A DNA stretch of 64,000 nt from Panorpa germanica (GCA_963678705.1 OY783216.1:15640596-15704595), one strand, 5' to 3'. Shown: positions 38,212 to 46,826, counted from the first letter of the stretch. A program made the numbers and translations. Notes: a model not told the origin generated them from the sequence alone.

Positions 38212-38226
38212 GGCGCAGTCGGGTAG
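38211..38226 (+). promoter_or_regulatory. Primer-binding site of G
   Basis: TGGCGCAGTCGGGTAG directly at the LTR edge, sharing the final T with the LTR. This sequence type is known from 17.6/297-like elements, where it is usually assigned to tRNA-Ser. That tRNA assignment is from memory. Confidence 0.75.
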
Positions 38227-38329
38227 GATAATTTGCTTTTTTGGAAAATAAAAAGTAGAACCCAGTTCTTGAAAAAATTATAAAAGAATCTACAAAAGTG
38301 TATTAAATAAATATTTTATGTTAAGTGAA

Positions 38330-38570
38330 TAAATTTTTCCTGTGTAAGTGAATAAAATTTTAAAAATCTACAATAGTGTATTTAAGAAAATTAAATAATT
38401 ATAAGTGTACAAAAGGGCATTTAAAAATAAAGTGTAGAAAAATTTTTTTTTTATAAAAAAAAAATAAGTGTACTAAAAGATTTTAAAAATAATTAAAAGA
38501 AGTGTACAAAGGGCAATTAAAATAAATACAAAAAGTGTTCTATAAAAATAAGTTTTAAACAAAATAAAGA
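38330..38570 (+). repeat. Degenerate AAGTGTAC repeats in the G leader
   Basis: Six or seven imperfect units of about 27-35 bases, each starting near AAGTGTA(C) and continuing into an A-rich tract, with GGGCA(A/T)TTAAAA in the clearest copies. They fill the untranslated leader between primer site and gag. Confidence 0.6.
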
Positions 38571-38751
38571 GCAAAAGGAGTCGAAACCATCATACAGCGA
38601 GACCATAAAACGGAGACCATAGAATCTGTATCAATGATACTTGTAATAAAACTGTAAGTAGTAAATATTTCTGACATTCCTTCTCATAAATTCCTAATAT
38701 CCAATTATTAAATTTTCAAAAAAAAAATTATAGTAATAATAAAAGCATTAT

Positions 38752-39931
38752 ATGACCCAAAATACATTTGACTTCACTGAACTAAACTCTGTACTAAACG
38801 AAATTGAAAACAAAAATTTTAAAATGGAAAACATAATACTACAATTACAACAAGAAATCTCTGAACTCCGGCGAAAGAAAGACAACATTAAATATAACAG
38901 TTCTTTTTTCCAAACTATCAAAGCATTTAACGGAGAACCGGCAAAACTAAGAGATTTTATTAAACAGATAGACAACATCGTTTATATGTTCAGAAACGAA
39001 AGTGATGAAATAAAAACTTGTATAGTCGGAGGAATCCTATCCAAGTTGGAGGGATCCGCCGAAAGAGTTGCATTAGGTCGAGATATCGACACATGGGAAG
39101 AACTGAATAGGCTACTAATTACTCACTTCTCTGATCAAAGAGACGAAGCCACACTTAACATGGAAATTAGTGAGCTTATGCAAAAAACCCATTAAAATAC
39201 GCAGGACTTCTATAACAGATGTTCTAACCACCTCGCAACTCTGCTGGCTAACAGCAGCCAAAAAGATTGTCCAATTGCATTTATTTGCAAATTAAATCTA
39301 TAAACATCAATCATCTTAAAAGCGTTTACTAGAGGTTTAAGAGGAAGAATGGGCGATAGTATTAGAGCAAGAAATCCGACCTCTATGGAACAGGCATGGG
39401 CGTATGTTTTGGACGAACAAAACGTGCAGTACATGCAGCAAAAATACTATACACCAGATAAACCAAAACAAAATATAAAAACAACCCAATATACACAAGT
39501 TGTACCCTACCAACAAAGATTTCCACCAAAACAAACATTCATACCTCAACAACAAAACTATCAACGCAAACAATCATCTACATCAAACCGACAACATTTA
39601 ACACCAAAACCTTCATTTACGCCATTTTCGCAAAATATGCAGACAAACATTTAAACCGATTCCGCCACAATTTTCCTCAAAACCAATCTACCGAGATACC
39701 CGAAAGTTTGAGCCTATGGAGACTTCGCAAATGACACGCTTGAATTACACAAAGCAAAAACCAGGTATGTACAACGAAAATACAACCCCTGAGCATTATG
39801 AATACTTTGAGCAAGAACCGGAAGTTGAATACGCCACTACACCTGAAGAATATTATCAAGAGTATGACCAAATTCATGAAAATGAACAACAGGATTTTCC
39901 AGACACAGCCTCGGAACAAGAACGCGAATAA
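38752..39931 (+). pseudogene. gag of element G
   Basis: Structural protein of the Ty3/gypsy particle. The first 147 codons hold a coiled-coil-like Glu/Leu/Lys start and the capsid-like block AFNGEPAKLRDFIKQID near residue 62. In-frame stops occur at 39193 and about 39301. The same frame continues at 39349 with Gln/Thr/Pro-rich sequence to 39654. A one-base shift near 39652 moves the tail (39716-39931, acidic) into the next frame. No zinc knuckle is seen, normal for the 17.6/gypsy group. The next gene, pol, lies in the -1 frame at the gag stop, the usual arrangement for ribosomal frameshifting in this group. Confidence 0.85.
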
Positions 39932-40304
39932 GAATAAATACTCATAACCCTAATTCACTACCGTTCATATATATTCCCGAATATAAAGCAAAATTACTTA
40001 TTGACACAGGGTCCTCCAGAACTATAATTAACCCACAATTTGCTAAAAAACATTATAAACCATATATCGAGCATGAACCTTTTATAATTACAATACCACA
40101 CAAGACCACCGAACATAATGAAATTGCAGTAGTCCCCATATTCCCCATTTTCAAAACTGCGGAATATCACAAAATTTATCTGCTTAATTTTTCCGATGAT
40201 TTTTGTGGACTAATAGGAACAGATCTGATAAGACAAGTCAAAGGTAATATAGATTTTAATAAAAAAATACTTTATACAACAAATGCAAATATTCCTATAT
40301 ATAT
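39931..40304 (+). pseudogene. pol of G, protease part
   Basis: Aspartic protease that would cleave the gag-pol product. LLIDTGSSRTIINP near 39990 carries the catalytic DTG, and GLIGTDLI near 40210 matches the second conserved block. The frame is open and directly abuts the insertion of N. The pol frame is kept on the far side (46827), so only N separates protease from RT. Confidence 0.85.
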
Positions 40305-40374
40305 TGTTACAATTCTACCGGGCGTGACGACGGAGACGACGAGCCTGTGTACTCGTAGCAGCAATCCTCTTCAG

Positions 40375-40388
40375 CTTCTGACACCAAA
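40375..40388 (-). other. Primer-site-like sequence inside the N LTR
   Basis: On the minus strand this reads TTTGGTGTCAGAAG, identical over 14 bases to the true spacer plus primer site at 45849-45862, and it is preceded by GTATCA, an LTR-end-like hexamer. The right LTR carries the same sequence at 45933-45946. It suggests the LTR once ended here and later absorbed a primer site and leader piece. Confidence 0.8.
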
Positions 40389-40461
40389 TGATACAAACTT
40401 GCAAGAGCGTAAAAGGGGAATGAAGGGAGTCTGGCTCTGGAACCTTCTAGGACGCTAAATG

Positions 40462-40737
40462 AGTTATGTTATTGCTAGTTATGTTATTAGTAAATAACAA
40501 TAGTTAAAATAGTATATACTTTATTTATATTGATAAATAAAGCTTCTCTACAATTATCTACCTTTTATTACAAATATTATCTCCTCGATGGAGTATAACT
40601 AAACTACTTAAAACAACTGAATTAATTAATTAGTAAAACAAATTGATTTAAGACAATTTGATTTAAATATTATTTGGTTACTTAGATAATATATTTATTA
40701 TCTTGTTTAAGCATGATATAAGGGTCACTTGATAACT
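40462..40737 (-). repeat. 3' LTR of S
   Basis: 276 bases, one mismatch (ATAAGG against ATTAGG) to the copy at 42894-43169. Internal direct repeat AGTTATGTTATT near its edge. Confidence 0.95.
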
Positions 40738-40791
40738 CCTCCATCCTTAGAGAGAAAAATAGAGAAATTTCGTGAAGGTGTCTCGATTTTT

Positions 40792-42696
40792 CTAGATGTA
40801 GTCGTCACTTCTGTTTCCTGATAAGAGTCCTGCAGCAATAGTATTTGTATTGGTTTTTCTCTGTAAAATTTGCTTTACATGAACATCTTTGATTTTATTG
40901 GTGACTGCATCGGAAATGGCTAATACTTTATTTTCTTTGATTGCTGTTACTTTATGTGGTCCTGTTTGTGGATTCGTTATCTTCCCTCTTCTTCTATCAT
41001 TTCTTCTAATGTATACTTCTTGAATGTGTTTGTTCATATAGTCCCAATAGTATTTTTTTCTGATTATTTCTTTAATCATATTTTCCTCTAGTTTGTTGAA
41101 AATTGTTATACTTATATCATTTTGTTCATATGTTGGCTTATCATAGTATTTTTCTTTTCTGTGAACATTTATCCACATAGTGTGTGCCTCTTTTTCTGAA
41201 TCTTCTAGCTTTTCCGGTAAGCACTTAGTTTTGTTTTCCTTTTCAATTTTTCGTTCTATTTTAAATTTTTTAATTTTCTTATTTTCTGCTTTTTCTTGCT
41301 TTATACTGTATGACTTTTCTACCTCGGAATATTGCATATTTTGTTTTCCTGGTTTTTCTTGTTTCATGTTTTGTTGTTTCTCTATTTCAATATCTTGTAT
41401 AGTTTGCTTTTCTGCTACTTGCTTGATTCTTTGTTCATTTTTTACTTTGAAATCTTGAAAGTTTTGATTTTTTGTTTGTTGATTAACCTTTTGTTTATTT
41501 GGTATTTCAAAATGTTGTATTTCTTGACTCTTTGTTTCTTGTTTGACATTTTGCAGATTTTCCACTTTGAAATCTTGCATGTTCTCATCTTCTGTGTCTT
41601 TGACGTTTACTTCAACAATTGAATTTTCATCGGTTTTTATTTTAATAAATGTTTTAACATCTTTTTCGTTTACTTCTGTATTCCAAACTTCATCTGTAGT
41701 GTTTTCACTCTGTACTTTGATTTCAGTATTATACAGATCCAATTTATTTGAATTCTGTGTATTCATTCCTGATGTAGTATCCATGGGCGTCCAATGCTTC
41801 TTAATTGGTTTGTTAGGGTGTCGGTTCCATACGTTGCTCTGTTTGGAGAACATTGTTTCCGATTTTTGCTGGATAGTAGGGTTTGGTGCCCGCCAATTCT
41901 GTTGTTGCGGTTGTTGGAAATTGCTTTGTCTCCATGGTCTTTCACTATTAAAACCGGATGAGTGGGAAATATTAAATTTTTCCGATTGATTAGGGTAGTT
42001 AAATGTTCTTTGTGTCATTCTGACTGGTTGTTGTACCATATTATTATTCATATTTTCTTCTTGTCTTTGCCAATTCCTATCGTTCTGTTTTTCCGTTATA
42101 ATAGAGATTGCTTGTTCCAGTGTAGTGGGTGCCCTGGTTCTCAAGAATGATCCAAAAGGTTCCCTTAAGCCTGCTTTAAAAGATTTTAGAGCCACTTCGT
42201 CGTACATTTTTGTCTTCATATTTCTTTCTTCTATTGCTCCATTGCATTTTTGGTTAGCATATAATAATGCACTCAATTTTCTACATTTTTCATAGAATTC
42301 AAGGAATGTTTCATTCCTCTGCCTTATTTCCATCAGTTCTCGCAGTAATGACATCTCATCTCTAGGGTCGCAAAATGCTTGTGTCAATGTCATTTTAATT
42401 TCTGCCCAGCTCTGTATGTCCCTTTCTTCTATTAGTGAGGCAGCTTTTCCAATTAATTTTGCTCGAATCGCTTCTATTAAAGCGACGTTGTCGAAGCAAT
42501 CTAATTTATTTTCATTGAAAAATTGGCCTAGTAACAATTCGCTTGTTCTGATGTAGTCCGGTAAGCCTTCGGATCTACCATCATACTCTTTTATCATTCC
42601 CAAATATTGTTGGAAATTATTATTAGTTGACGTTGTCATTTTTTCTTTTTTATTTATATTCAATTGTGTAAAAAGGTAATTCAATTGATCTACCAT
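40792..42696 (-). CDS. Fused gag and integrase C-terminal protein of element S
   Basis: An unbroken 634-residue frame. Residues about 30-200 form a gypsy-type capsid region (MIKEYDGRSEGLPDYIRTSE, RDIQSWAEIKMTL, CDPRDEMSLLRELMEIRQ). Residues about 205-330 are Gln/Asn-rich without a zinc knuckle. Residues about 369-484 hold six imperfect 20-21 residue repeats (type QDFKVEN.QNVKQE..). The last 100 residues resemble the C-terminal part of gypsy integrases (VYIRRNDRRRGKITNPQTGP, then VHVKQIL). Protease, RT, RNase H and integrase core are missing without disturbing the frame. Two starts are possible (42696 or the Met at residue 20). Product role is inferred: particle formation and RNA binding. Confidence 0.85.
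   Translation of the reverse strand: MVDQLNYLFTQLNINKKEKMTTSTNNNFQQYLGMIKEYDGRSEGLPDYIRTSELLLGQFFNENKLDCFDNVALIEAIRAKLIGKAASLIEERDIQSWAEIKMTLTQAFCDPRDEMSLLRELMEIRQRNETFLEFYEKCRKLSALLYANQKCNGAIEERNMKTKMYDEVALKSFKAGLREPFGSFLRTRAPTTLEQAISIITEKQNDRNWQRQEENMNNNMVQQPVRMTQRTFNYPNQSEKFNISHSSGFNSERPWRQSNFQQPQQQNWRAPNPTIQQKSETMFSKQSNVWNRHPNKPIKKHWTPMDTTSGMNTQNSNKLDLYNTEIKVQSENTTDEVWNTEVNEKDVKTFIKIKTDENSIVEVNVKDTEDENMQDFKVENLQNVKQETKSQEIQHFEIPNKQKVNQQTKNQNFQDFKVKNEQRIKQVAEKQTIQDIEIEKQQNMKQEKPGKQNMQYSEVEKSYSIKQEKAENKKIKKFKIERKIEKENKTKCLPEKLEDSEKEAHTMWINVHRKEKYYDKPTYEQNDISITIFNKLEENMIKEIIRKKYYWDYMNKHIQEVYIRRNDRRRGKITNPQTGPHKVTAIKENKVLAISDAVTNKIKDVHVKQILQRKTNTNTIAAGLLSGNRSDDYI
41245..41590 (-). repeat. Six coding tandem repeats of about 60-63 bp in S
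   Basis: Imperfect repeats within the S frame, each encoding about 20-21 residues. The shared pattern is (N/T)(M/F/I)Q(D/H)(F/I)(K/E)(V/I) followed by a charged Gln/Lys stretch. The reading frame is conserved through all units, with the last one most diverged. Confidence 0.8.
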
Positions 42697-42874
42697 ATAT
42701 TAATAGATGAACCTTTAATCTTCTTGTAGTCCTTTGTCCTTGGTCCTTAGTTATCAGTTCACTTCACTATATTTTACACAGCTTATTTTTAATTTTATTT
42801 AATTTTTGAATCTTCTTCCCTGGGGTGAATAGATTTGTTCTTTTCCGTCACGATGCTTTGGTTTTATCTCCGCC

Positions 42875-42894
42875 GCTAGACGACGACTGCGCCA
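42875..42894 (-). promoter_or_regulatory. Primer-binding site of S
   Basis: TGGCGCAGTCGTCGTCTAGC read on the minus strand at the LTR edge. The first 11 bases equal those of the primer site of element G at 38211. Confidence 0.75.
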
Positions 42895-43169
42895 GTTATG
42901 TTATTGCTAGTTATGTTATTAGTAAATAACAATAGTTAAAATAGTATATACTTTATTTATATTGATAAATAAAGCTTCTCTACAATTATCTACCTTTTAT
43001 TACAAATATTATCTCCTCGATGGAGTATAACTAAACTACTTAAAACAACTGAATTAATTAATTAGTAAAACAAATTGATTTAAGACAATTTGATTTAAAT
43101 ATTATTTGGTTACTTAGATAATATATTTATTATCTTGTTTAAGCATGATATTAGGGTCACTTGATAACT
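42894..43169 (-). repeat. 5' LTR of S
   Basis: 276 bases, near-identical partner of 40462-40737. It drives the S transcript on the minus strand. Confidence 0.95.
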
Positions 43170-44049
43170 AATGTACAAGATTTGTATGTGCGAGCGAGGA
43201 TTATGGAAGGGAGACTAGGATTCTCGAACCTTCTAAATATACGCCGTATTACGCCTGCGACTGTGGGTTCTTTTAGTTGATTGCCGAGCGGATGCAATTG
43301 TTTACTATTAGTCGCGTTGTAACTTATTAAATTAAGAAATAGCCACAATTAAAATAATAAGAAGGATTTACACTTTTACAAACTTTATTTATTAATACAG
43401 AATAATTACAACTACTTTATAATTATTACAACAACTGTTTACAATTACTCTTTTTTATTCTTGGCTGACTGTTGTTAACTCTCTCACTATCGCCGACTGA
43501 CTGACCCCGACGCGATGCTTTGCTCCTTTTATATTAGCGGTTTACGCAGCAGACTTCCCCTGATCACGACACCTTTTACCTCCCAGAATATTCCTATAAC
43601 GTTCCACGCCATATGCGCAGCATCTGGCTACCGAGCGCTCACATGTAAACAATAACAAAAGTGCCTGGTATGCAGTTGTTTATCTTCATTTCCAGGAACA
43701 CACACGCGTATAAGTGGCCTTCCGACTATTTCGATGACGTCCCACGCCATACGCACAGCATCTGGCTCCCGAACGTTCACATGTAAACAAATATACGCGG
43801 AATGCAGTTGTTTTTGTTATGTCCAAGAACACGCGTATCCACTTAAGCCACGAGTAAACAGCTTCGTTATCGAAATGTCTAGATACTTCTACAGGGATGC
43901 GCAACCTTTTCTGCTAATTCCAGCTATTATTTTATAACCATAATTTCTATATACTCAGACGCCCGCAAATCCGTAACAGTTTCCCCCTCTTTAAAAGCGC
44001 TCGTCCCGAGTGCTTATAATTTTCATCGGGCTGCTGAATCGGCTGGTTT

Positions 44050-44470
44050 CCAATCCGGAGCATTTTTTCATTTTCGTTGATTATCGCGCCAGTCTCGGTG
44101 AACGTTGATGCATTTCCCTCGGGCTGACCTCTGCACGTTGTAGATCACGTCCCAATTTACGGGTAATTTTAAACACGGTCCTTCCTTTCCGGCTCACACC
44201 TTAGTGCTTCGTCTTCTATTTTTCTTATGATAATTTAGCCATACTGCATCACCTTTGCAGAAGCGCTGACTTATTTTGCCACGATCGTAACGCTTTACGT
44301 AGCGATCCATCGCTCACGGCGTTCTTACGAAAACGGGTGGACTTCTTCTAGTTCTTGCGCCATGGTTTCGCAGTACTCTTCGGAAGGTGTCCTCACAATA
44401 TATGTGTCATGTCGACACCGTCGTTCTACTAAAGTTTCGTTTTACACTGGGGTTAGTACAACTTCTGCCG
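44050..44470 (-). pseudogene. Integrase C-terminal relic of N
   Basis: On the minus strand, broken frames read EEYCETMAQELEEVHPF near 44380, then RFCKGDAVWLNYHKKNRRR near 44240 and INVHRDW near 44110. These match the order of the C-terminal GDxVWL and VHxDRL-type blocks of Ty3/gypsy integrases. The catalytic core that should precede is absent, and the tandem repeats sit there instead. Confidence 0.65.
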
Positions 44471-44520
44471 TATCTTCTGTAGGGTTGTATTCATCGGGAA
44501 ATGTTCACCTTATTAAATCG

Positions 44521-44790
44521 TACTAGGGAGCTTTTTCGGTCTTCACCTGTTTGGACCCACTAGGGAGCTTTTTTTAGGTCTTCACCTGTTTGGACCCTCT
44601 AGGGAGCTTTTTAGGTCTTCACCTGCTTGGACCCGCTAGGGAGCTTTTTCGGTCTTCACCTGTTTGGACCTACTAGGGAGCTTTTTTAGGTCTTCACCTG
44701 TTTGGACCCTCTAGGGAGCTCTTTAGGTCTTCACCTGCTTGGACCCGCTAGGGAGCTTTTTCGGTCTTCACCTGTTTGGACCTCTTCCCT
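44521..44790. repeat. 36-37 bp tandem repeats with a three-unit higher order
   Basis: Seven copies of a unit reading CTAGGGAGCTTTTT(C/A)GGTC then TTCACCTG(T/C)TTGGACC. Small variants (CGGTC against TAGGTC; TGTTTGG against TGCTTGG) recur every third unit, giving an ABC-ABC-A pattern of about 109 bp. It lies between the gag-like frame and the integrase relic of N. Confidence 0.93.
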
Positions 44791-44801
44791 TCTATTGTTT
44801 G

Positions 44802-45536
44802 TTAGTGGTGAGTGAAGTTTGCGCCATTCGCAATAGATTTTCTGCCCCTGTCGTAAGGCCGTTGAATTCCTCTTCTTCTTCTTAAATTACCACGGCTTCT
44901 GCTTTCATTTCCTTGATCCAGCTTCTGTTGTTTGTTCATGGCCGGAGTAGCTTGTAGGGGGTAGAATGCAGTGGAGGCGCTCCATACGCAGTTCATTTCA
45001 GAAACTTGTATTTTGGCTTTATTAATGTTAATTAGCTTCGTAAAGAATATGGCCCCTTTTAATCTGCGTTCTCGTACTGCGTTCGTGAAAAATCTGGGGG
45101 CTTTGCCTGCGGCACGGTTCACTATTCGTTCGATGTCAGTCACTAGGTCTGCTGATTTTTCATCTGCAGCTTGCTTACTGTTCTTTTGGACGATTTCATC
45201 GCGTTTTTCTATTTCTTCTATTTTTGTCTCCGCCAACTCTTGTTGGAGACCTTCTGCCACATTTTCTTCTCCTTTATCTTTACGCGTTTCTAATTCCTTA
45301 TCAGATCCTCTGCAAGCTTTTTCTATATTTTGCAATTGCACTTGGAATGCATTTAACTTCTTGCATATGTCTTCTTTAGATGCTTCTTGTAATTTTTCTA
45401 ACTTAGTGTTCTGTTCCCGCATTTCTCCGAGCATCTCTTCCTTAGACTTCTCTGCCTGTTCTTGAATTTTCTCGAACATCTCTTCTTTAGACTTTTCTGC
45501 CTGTTCTTGAATTTTCTCGAACATCTCTTCTTTCAT
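44802..45536 (-). CDS. Gag-like coiled-coil protein of N, capsid deleted
   Basis: 244 codons. The first 60 residues hold two exact copies of a 14-residue unit (KEEMFEKIQEQAEK then S) and a diverged third, strongly coiled-coil in character. Glu/Lys-rich sequence follows to about residue 145, ending at VNRAAGKAPRF. In related gypsy gag proteins that phrase leads into the capsid. Here it instead joins a short basic tail (GNESRSRGNLRRRRG) ending near the tandem repeats. No CCHC and no capsid are visible. It may be a decayed gag or a trimmed RNA-binding product. The ATG at 45536 is the first in frame after a stop. Confidence 0.55.
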   Translation of the reverse strand: MKEEMFEKIQEQAEKSKEEMFEKIQEQAEKSKEEMLGEMREQNTKLEKLQEASKEDICKKLNAFQVQLQNIEKACRGSDKELETRKDKGEENVAEGLQQELAETKIEEIEKRDEIVQKNSKQAADEKSADLVTDIERIVNRAAGKAPRFFTNAVRERRLKGAIFFTKLININKAKIQVSEMNCVWSASTAFYPLQATPAMNKQQKLDQGNESRSRGNLRRRRGIQRPYDRGRKSIANGANFTHH

Positions 45537-45648
45537 CTCTCAAAAATCAACTTTTTGTATTTCTCTTATCTCTCTAAGCTCTTTTAATATTTCCTCCATT
45601 TTTGTTGCGTATTGTGTTGTCAATAAATTTAAAGTTATTTTCTAGAAT

Positions 45649-45676
45649 TTCTGGAAAATTCTGGAACTTTCTGGAA
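45649..45676. promoter_or_regulatory. Six-pentamer heat-shock-element-like array in the N leader
   Basis: Alternating TTC and GAA triplets with exact two-base spacing, six in a row: TTC TG GAA AA TTC TG GAA, then CT TTC TG GAA. A shorter match (GAA GT TTC TG GAA) lies at 45754-45766. This is the textbook arrangement of heat-shock-factor sites. It lies in the transcribed leader between primer site and gag, and a simple TTTCTGGAA repeat could also produce it. Confidence 0.5.
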
Positions 45677-45843
45677 GTTTTTTCGAAGTCGATATTTCTG
45701 TTTTCCTCGAACCTTCCTCTTCGGAAAATCCTTCTGGCTGCAAATCCCGACTAGAAGTTTCTGGAAGTCTCTTTGGAAACGTAGTTTCAGACTCTCCTGT
45801 TTTCTTCTTAGAATTCTCTCGGCAGCGGTCGTTACTGTAGCTA

Positions 45844-45860
45844 TCCCACTTCTGACACCA
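45844..45860 (-). promoter_or_regulatory. Primer-binding site of N
   Basis: TGGTGTCAGAAGTGGGA on the minus strand, two bases inside the LTR edge. It is complementary to the 3' end of tRNA-Leu as I remember it, and differs from the primer sites of G and S. Confidence 0.75.
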
Positions 45861-45862
45861 AA

Positions 45863-46824
45863 TGTTACAATTCTACCGGGCGTGACGACGGAGACGACGA
45901 GCCTGTGTACTCGTAGCAGTAATCCTCTTCAGCTTCTGACACCAAATGATACAAACTTGCAAGAGCGTAAAAGGGGAATGAAGGGAGTCTGGCTCTGGAA
46001 CCTTCTAGGACGCTAAATGTACAAGATTTGTATGTGCGAGCGAGAATTATGGAAGGGAGACTAGGATTCTCGAACCTTCTAAATATACGCCGTATTACGC
46101 CTGCGACTGTGGGTTCTTTTAGTTGATTGCCGAGCGGATGCAATTGTTTACTATTAGTCGCGTTGTAACTTATTAAATTAAGAAATAGCCACAATTAAAA
46201 TAATAAGAAGGATTTACACTTTTACAAACTTTATTTATTAATACAGAATAATTACAACTACTTTATAATTATTACAACAACTGTTTACAATTACTCTTTA
46301 TTATTCTTGGCTGACTGTTGTTAACTCTCTCACTATCGCCGACTGACTGACCCCGACGCGATGCTTTGCTCCTTTTATATTAGCGGTTTACGCAGCAGAC
46401 TTCCCCTGATCACGACACCTTTTACCTCCCAGAATATTCCTATAACGTTCCACGCCATATGCGCAGCATCTGGCTCCCGAGCGCTCACATGTAAACAATA
46501 ACAAAAGTGCCTGGTATGCAGTTGTTTATCTTCATTTCCAGGAACACACACGCGTATAAGTGGCCTTCCGACTATTTCGATGACGTCCCACGCCATACGC
46601 ACAGCATCTGGCTCCCGAACGTTCACATGTAAACAAATATACGCGGAATGCAGTTGTTTTTGTTATGTCCAAGAACACGCGTATCCACTTAAGCCACGAG
46701 TAAACAGCTTCGTTATCGAAATGTCTAGATACTTCTACAGGGATGCGCAACCTTTTCTGCTAATTCCAGCTATTATTTTATAACCATAATTTCTATATAC
46801 TCAGACGCCCGCAAATCCGTAACA
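45863..46824 (-). repeat. 5' LTR of N
   Basis: 962 bases, TG...CA ends, about four differences from the split left LTR. U3 holds the ~133-bp duplication (copies near 46440 and 46577) including TGACGTC in the second copy. A TATAAAA box lies near 46375. Polyadenylation-type AATAAA signals follow on the minus strand. Confidence 0.93.
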
Positions 46825-46826
46825 AT

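Larger units (their letters stand above)
40462..43169 (-). mobile_element. Nonautonomous gypsy-type LTR element S encoding one fused protein
   Basis: LTRs of 276 bp (40462-40737 and 42894-43169) beginning AGTTAT and ending ATAACT differ at one position by eye. The target duplication AATG is at 40458-40461 and 43170-43173, and the intact target can be read in the other LTR of N at 46014. Minus-strand order: 5' LTR, primer site TGGCGCAGTCG at 42894, leader, a single 634-codon frame, purine tract AAGGATGGAGG at 40738-40748, 3' LTR. LTR ends, primer site and duplication length match element G, so a G-like element is a plausible helper. It is the youngest insertion in the window. Confidence 0.93.
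40305..43978 (-). repeat. 3' LTR of N (split by element S)
   Basis: 962 bp once the 2712-bp insertion (S plus one duplicated AATG) is discounted, the same length as the right LTR. On the minus strand U3 lies to the right. A TATAAAA box at about 43530 is preceded by two diverged copies of a ~133-bp unit (near 43596 and 43733), each with CACGCCATA, CAGCATCTGGCT and CACATGTAAACA. Confidence 0.9.
40305..46824 (-). mobile_element. Nonautonomous LTR element N (gypsy-like, tRNA-Leu primed), itself interrupted
   Basis: LTRs of 962 bp with TG...CA ends: left copy 40305-40461 plus 43174-43978, right copy 45863-46824. The target duplication ATAT is at 40301-40304 and 46825-46828, within the pol gene of G. 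Minus-strand order: 5' LTR (right), primer site at 45844-45860, leader, gag-like frame, 36-37 bp tandem repeats, integrase C-terminal relic, purine tract AGAGGGGGAAAC ending at 43979, 3' LTR (left). The internal region is only about 1.9 kb. Protease, RT, RNase H, integrase core and the gag capsid are absent. The LTRs differ at about four positions, so the insertion is young. It must have been copied by enzymes from another element. Confidence 0.9.

Noticed and set aside
41180..41989. Plus-strand open frames encoding hydrophobic proteins
   Set aside because: They are reverse-strand shadows of the S protein; Lys/Gln/Glu-rich codons read backwards give Phe/Leu/Cys.
43686..43937. Open frames on both strands in the N LTR, repeated at 46532-46783
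   Set aside because: They lie in U3 of the LTR and are duplicated only because the LTR is. No protein motif.
44521..44790. Regular repeats resembling a CRISPR array
   Set aside because: The repeats abut each other without unique spacers and lie in a eukaryotic LTR element.
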